Source of the DNA: a virus
DNA length: 64,000 nucleotides
Strand: one strand, 5' to 3'
Virus record (IMG/VR): IMGVR_UViG_3300009514_000021
Span: 1 to 64,000 of that record
Notes under the pieces: generated by a model
Database searches by the model: none
The model's input: the letters and a program-made list of their open reading frames with translations, nothing else
Told to the model about the DNA's origin: nothing
Shown here: positions 63,801-64,000 of the stretch, piece by piece
Layout: the number at the start of each line of letters is the position of its first letter
Position numbering within the stretch: position 1 is the first letter of the stretch
Translations under genes and position numbers: made by a program

Positions 63801-64000
63801 CCCCGGTGGTCCTATCGACTGGGTCTCCGAGAGCTTCCCCGAGACGCTGGATCCGGTGCTCAAGGGTGGGGTGCTGGCGTGCAAGGCCCTCTTGGTCCGC
63901 AACTTCCCCGAGGCGCCGTTCTCGACGCCTGTCGTGGTCTCGGAGGGTGACGAGATTCAGATGATCGTCATCACCCATGGGCTGTTCGGCAACGGCCGGA
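57886..64000 (+). CDS. Very large tail fibre protein, 3' end missing
   Basis: The ATG follows GAGAGG at 57873-57878, and the frame has no stop to the window edge, giving at least 2038 residues. The N-terminal block (QFGGIIWQKQRPPLDAEANL, PSGFV), FIFLEVWQALI near 140, QVQYRIRVFG near 195, IDGYSYAIPICAVFRRNS, LDLRRGINPGDWDF near 428, and VLACKALLVRNFPEAP near 1996 repeat the motif order of the 1170-residue gene at 43587, so the two are paralogues. Near 390-410 is a small beta module (SSRGRYGTDAVGHAEGCEV). A domain at about 1713-1822 (VVLEAVPTGEEGNNLSLSI) matches one inserted in the other paralogue. About 900 extra residues are inserted mid-protein. Role: host-binding fibre. Confidence 0.7.
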   Translation, partial: MAEDFGPNVSRTLDAQWRQFGGIIWQKQRPPLDAEANLRDQVNTEKNRLASKVMMPSGFVLDPTRAQADYQFDKNWSNFFVLANPRVDDAVWTYEKDPAMWAVVNGWVLPIIGTNITSDDDTRNIIKLFPSPESDSRVDFIFLEVWQALINPNPSEVNKPTADTLYKYGNVKYTGTQLVDDLEDPAKGYETAKRTQVQYRIRVFGEGSGLGSGVALDVYPDGLDDPNVFGQGTSTTPLTGGGAVMNFANMREEMGDPSLWRAGDGDPDNDLGTIDGYSYAIPICAVFRRNSNVFVAVESAGNANQNGAFSRNPGAGVLPNPLDGAKTLLTATLTDFLPYDGTGTIDITNMNGSGLEDTALVLDSTFLVIENEIIGISAVDAINETITISSRGRYGTDAVGHAEGCEVLFFNSRPDNLFADEVAQADVLDLRRGINPGDWDFKRILLHNVGALVKGDLRTAWKQSSPGDTEGPVVTEVDYLLSDGGTAVPNQTEALDGADGIRTVWSDASVYHPDVTLLLDNETAVDSDNITTVPLDSGAEWDVGADFKPGAFFNTGPGNPAESWTNGSMVFLHIGGDDGSGGARTTFRDGGERAVRFVTPKEYWKAGFPQIDPAGGNQYPVTLRFLDQRSHEPVEPIVTPATLDAELPKHPGPMYPWRELNFESPFIVLGGLLRSDLKTSIAATDLSSAIPFVIIDTGIDFDLAGSFYTKDANGEFVNDPTVVSSPLLRGQRTLYDMLTDGGRDRTGNSSEVYVILYGDADSSENNGCFRVVAAGTTGYTYTNAPDATSIITVPLSADATSIVSPGTGNTLTLEFRSQFTNAEDGTGASASDPAMVVVLTDIGGEDASIPWARVTLDTLGIPTSGVGEDKVAVASKMVLSTALLYHPGRGGTARVADQITRVALRQAATSTYLRQAPGALDTDFPAFSGMPADEIFFDPSHVQTWNRLESLGWHAPDAPGYGGKVIGFTEQDRESELFVDKGSKTVIFRPLRDRQMTLQGQTTIADPSLIGELEYPSTVAKDSLALWTGGAGAGKLMGFPVPREYMPRFGRQDIPFYPVADASGTFLFGINHLFLDSTDGTRPVFSVVGGESNTIGGGVNVRPLFFMTDDAAGTVDYGESTTIVSPSGTVPAYVARKSTNIAGTFAAQADDIIARLNAVQSSDLGAGLKGIMLPPYHGVARVYGVYDKRDYDAKGGRTFKADRVTPEDDPATNLLRQDVDKQSLFIFQGGAADFTDNVDDHTYIIPLDAIDFTKAPDWVDTEVFEDFEFIVEMVGFGFAQGFINKNNFVLVRRVDGEGVEQTSGSDPELEGIHMILPAPAGVSDGLYTAYNRTVYQGDPFMTRAGETRTVTDYEHRYGQIPTASAHEVGTPIQQFDINTVLDEDCNIISNIGGIAVEAPNGRAFQVLAALDFYTTLGTGNIGGRSFPGTPLDVGFTENTPEGSTRIPDGPTDPAWRVLTRTFSEGQKTSDSRAMAVLEIVDNDLLNPASLDHAIVRLGLLDGTVLDLFASTAANESVLTTAGASTDDIFTVDVDSAAVSKTETIADGSLLFPTPFTAGGADQTQTAAIASGIIADAEVGDALSVVPSADISNTYGSLSFHAWMSGAGVATVVGTYTLSPHAFEDLVPAGGTNVLTIAGALPGILPAHGGAGVINIAFPGTALGDVILVGQTGGAAPWPSVSVTGRVSAAGFVDFTFTNQLGVANDQSVGPGVDFTAVALRDGTLPDLSVPAVPFVVSTHTTRSDPEVTAQNLVTLINGHDRLKRSVTAYSPATTQVVLEAVPTGEEGNNLSLSIRHREIDPGAPLSEVGPSGTAIETALRIRVPTNNDTAFVGTHPSFGAHNITFTQFRGGVNSAVNAGNGTTQLRLTGMTERLPLGILLQDSDFLGENPLGDDATALKTSPAGIRPVQTLLPLTSGGEEFTRFLGEPGALVAMADGKILGYVAFTDATPTGSRRFRLYRGGGSAFVLSGINPGGPIDWVSESFPETLDPVLKGGVLACKALLVRNFPEAPFSTPVVVSEGDEIQMIVITHGLFGNGR

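Noticed and set aside
1-64000. Extracellular contractile injection system or tailocin instead of a phage
   Set aside because: The tape measure is large, the adhesin array is huge, and no toxin payload or AAA+ ATPase is present in the window; a phage is more likely, although capsid genes are not visible here.

Overview
The window is one uninterrupted stretch of tail and baseplate genes from a very large contractile-tailed bacteriophage (myovirus type). All 21 coding regions are on the + strand. They are packed almost end to end: many neighbours overlap by 1-4 nt or abut, and only five gaps reach 36-68 nt. Third codon positions are overwhelmingly C or G, so the host is probably a GC-rich bacterium, but nothing here identifies it. 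I see no tRNA, rRNA, integrase, transposase, CRISPR array or replication gene. Gene sizes (a 3813-codon gene and several genes of 1000-2100 codons) suggest a jumbo-class genome; this is inference, since only 64 kb is visible.

Layout. (1) Positions 1-13056, tail core: the 3' part of the tape measure gene, a paralogous pair of hub-proximal proteins, a 1735-residue baseplate hub with a lytic-transglycosylase-like insertion, and a spike with an OB-like domain and a beta-rich stalk. (2) Positions 13057-29256, a block I cannot assign to named families: a small Gly/Ser/Leu-rich protein, a 3813-residue giant, a 77-residue protein, a 1012-residue protein and a 296-residue protein. It lies exactly between the spike and the gp25-like gene, where Mu/P2-type phages have nothing comparable. 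(3) Positions 29302-35419, baseplate wedge: a gp25-like protein, a gpJ-like protein and a gpI-like protein, the last two much enlarged. (4) Positions 35488-64000, a 28-kb adhesin array of eight fibre, spike or fibre-associated genes. These carry a PKD-like plus pectin-lyase-like fold, Ig-like and lectin-like folds, a parallel beta-helix of about 1000 residues, and two clearly paralogous fibres. The last gene runs off the right edge.

How it works together. The tape measure sets tail length. The hub and spike form the central trimer-like tip that reaches the cell wall, where the inserted transglycosylase-like domain could cut peptidoglycan. The gp25/J/I-like proteins form the wedge that triggers sheath contraction. 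The giant and its neighbours probably build an extra baseplate layer on which the adhesins sit. The sheath, tube and capsid genes should lie to the left of the window.

The most unusual features are the 16-kb unassigned block with its giant protein, the hub interrupted by a wall-degrading domain, small beta-domains shared between otherwise different proteins, and a short CTAT-containing motif in four of the five longer intergenic gaps.
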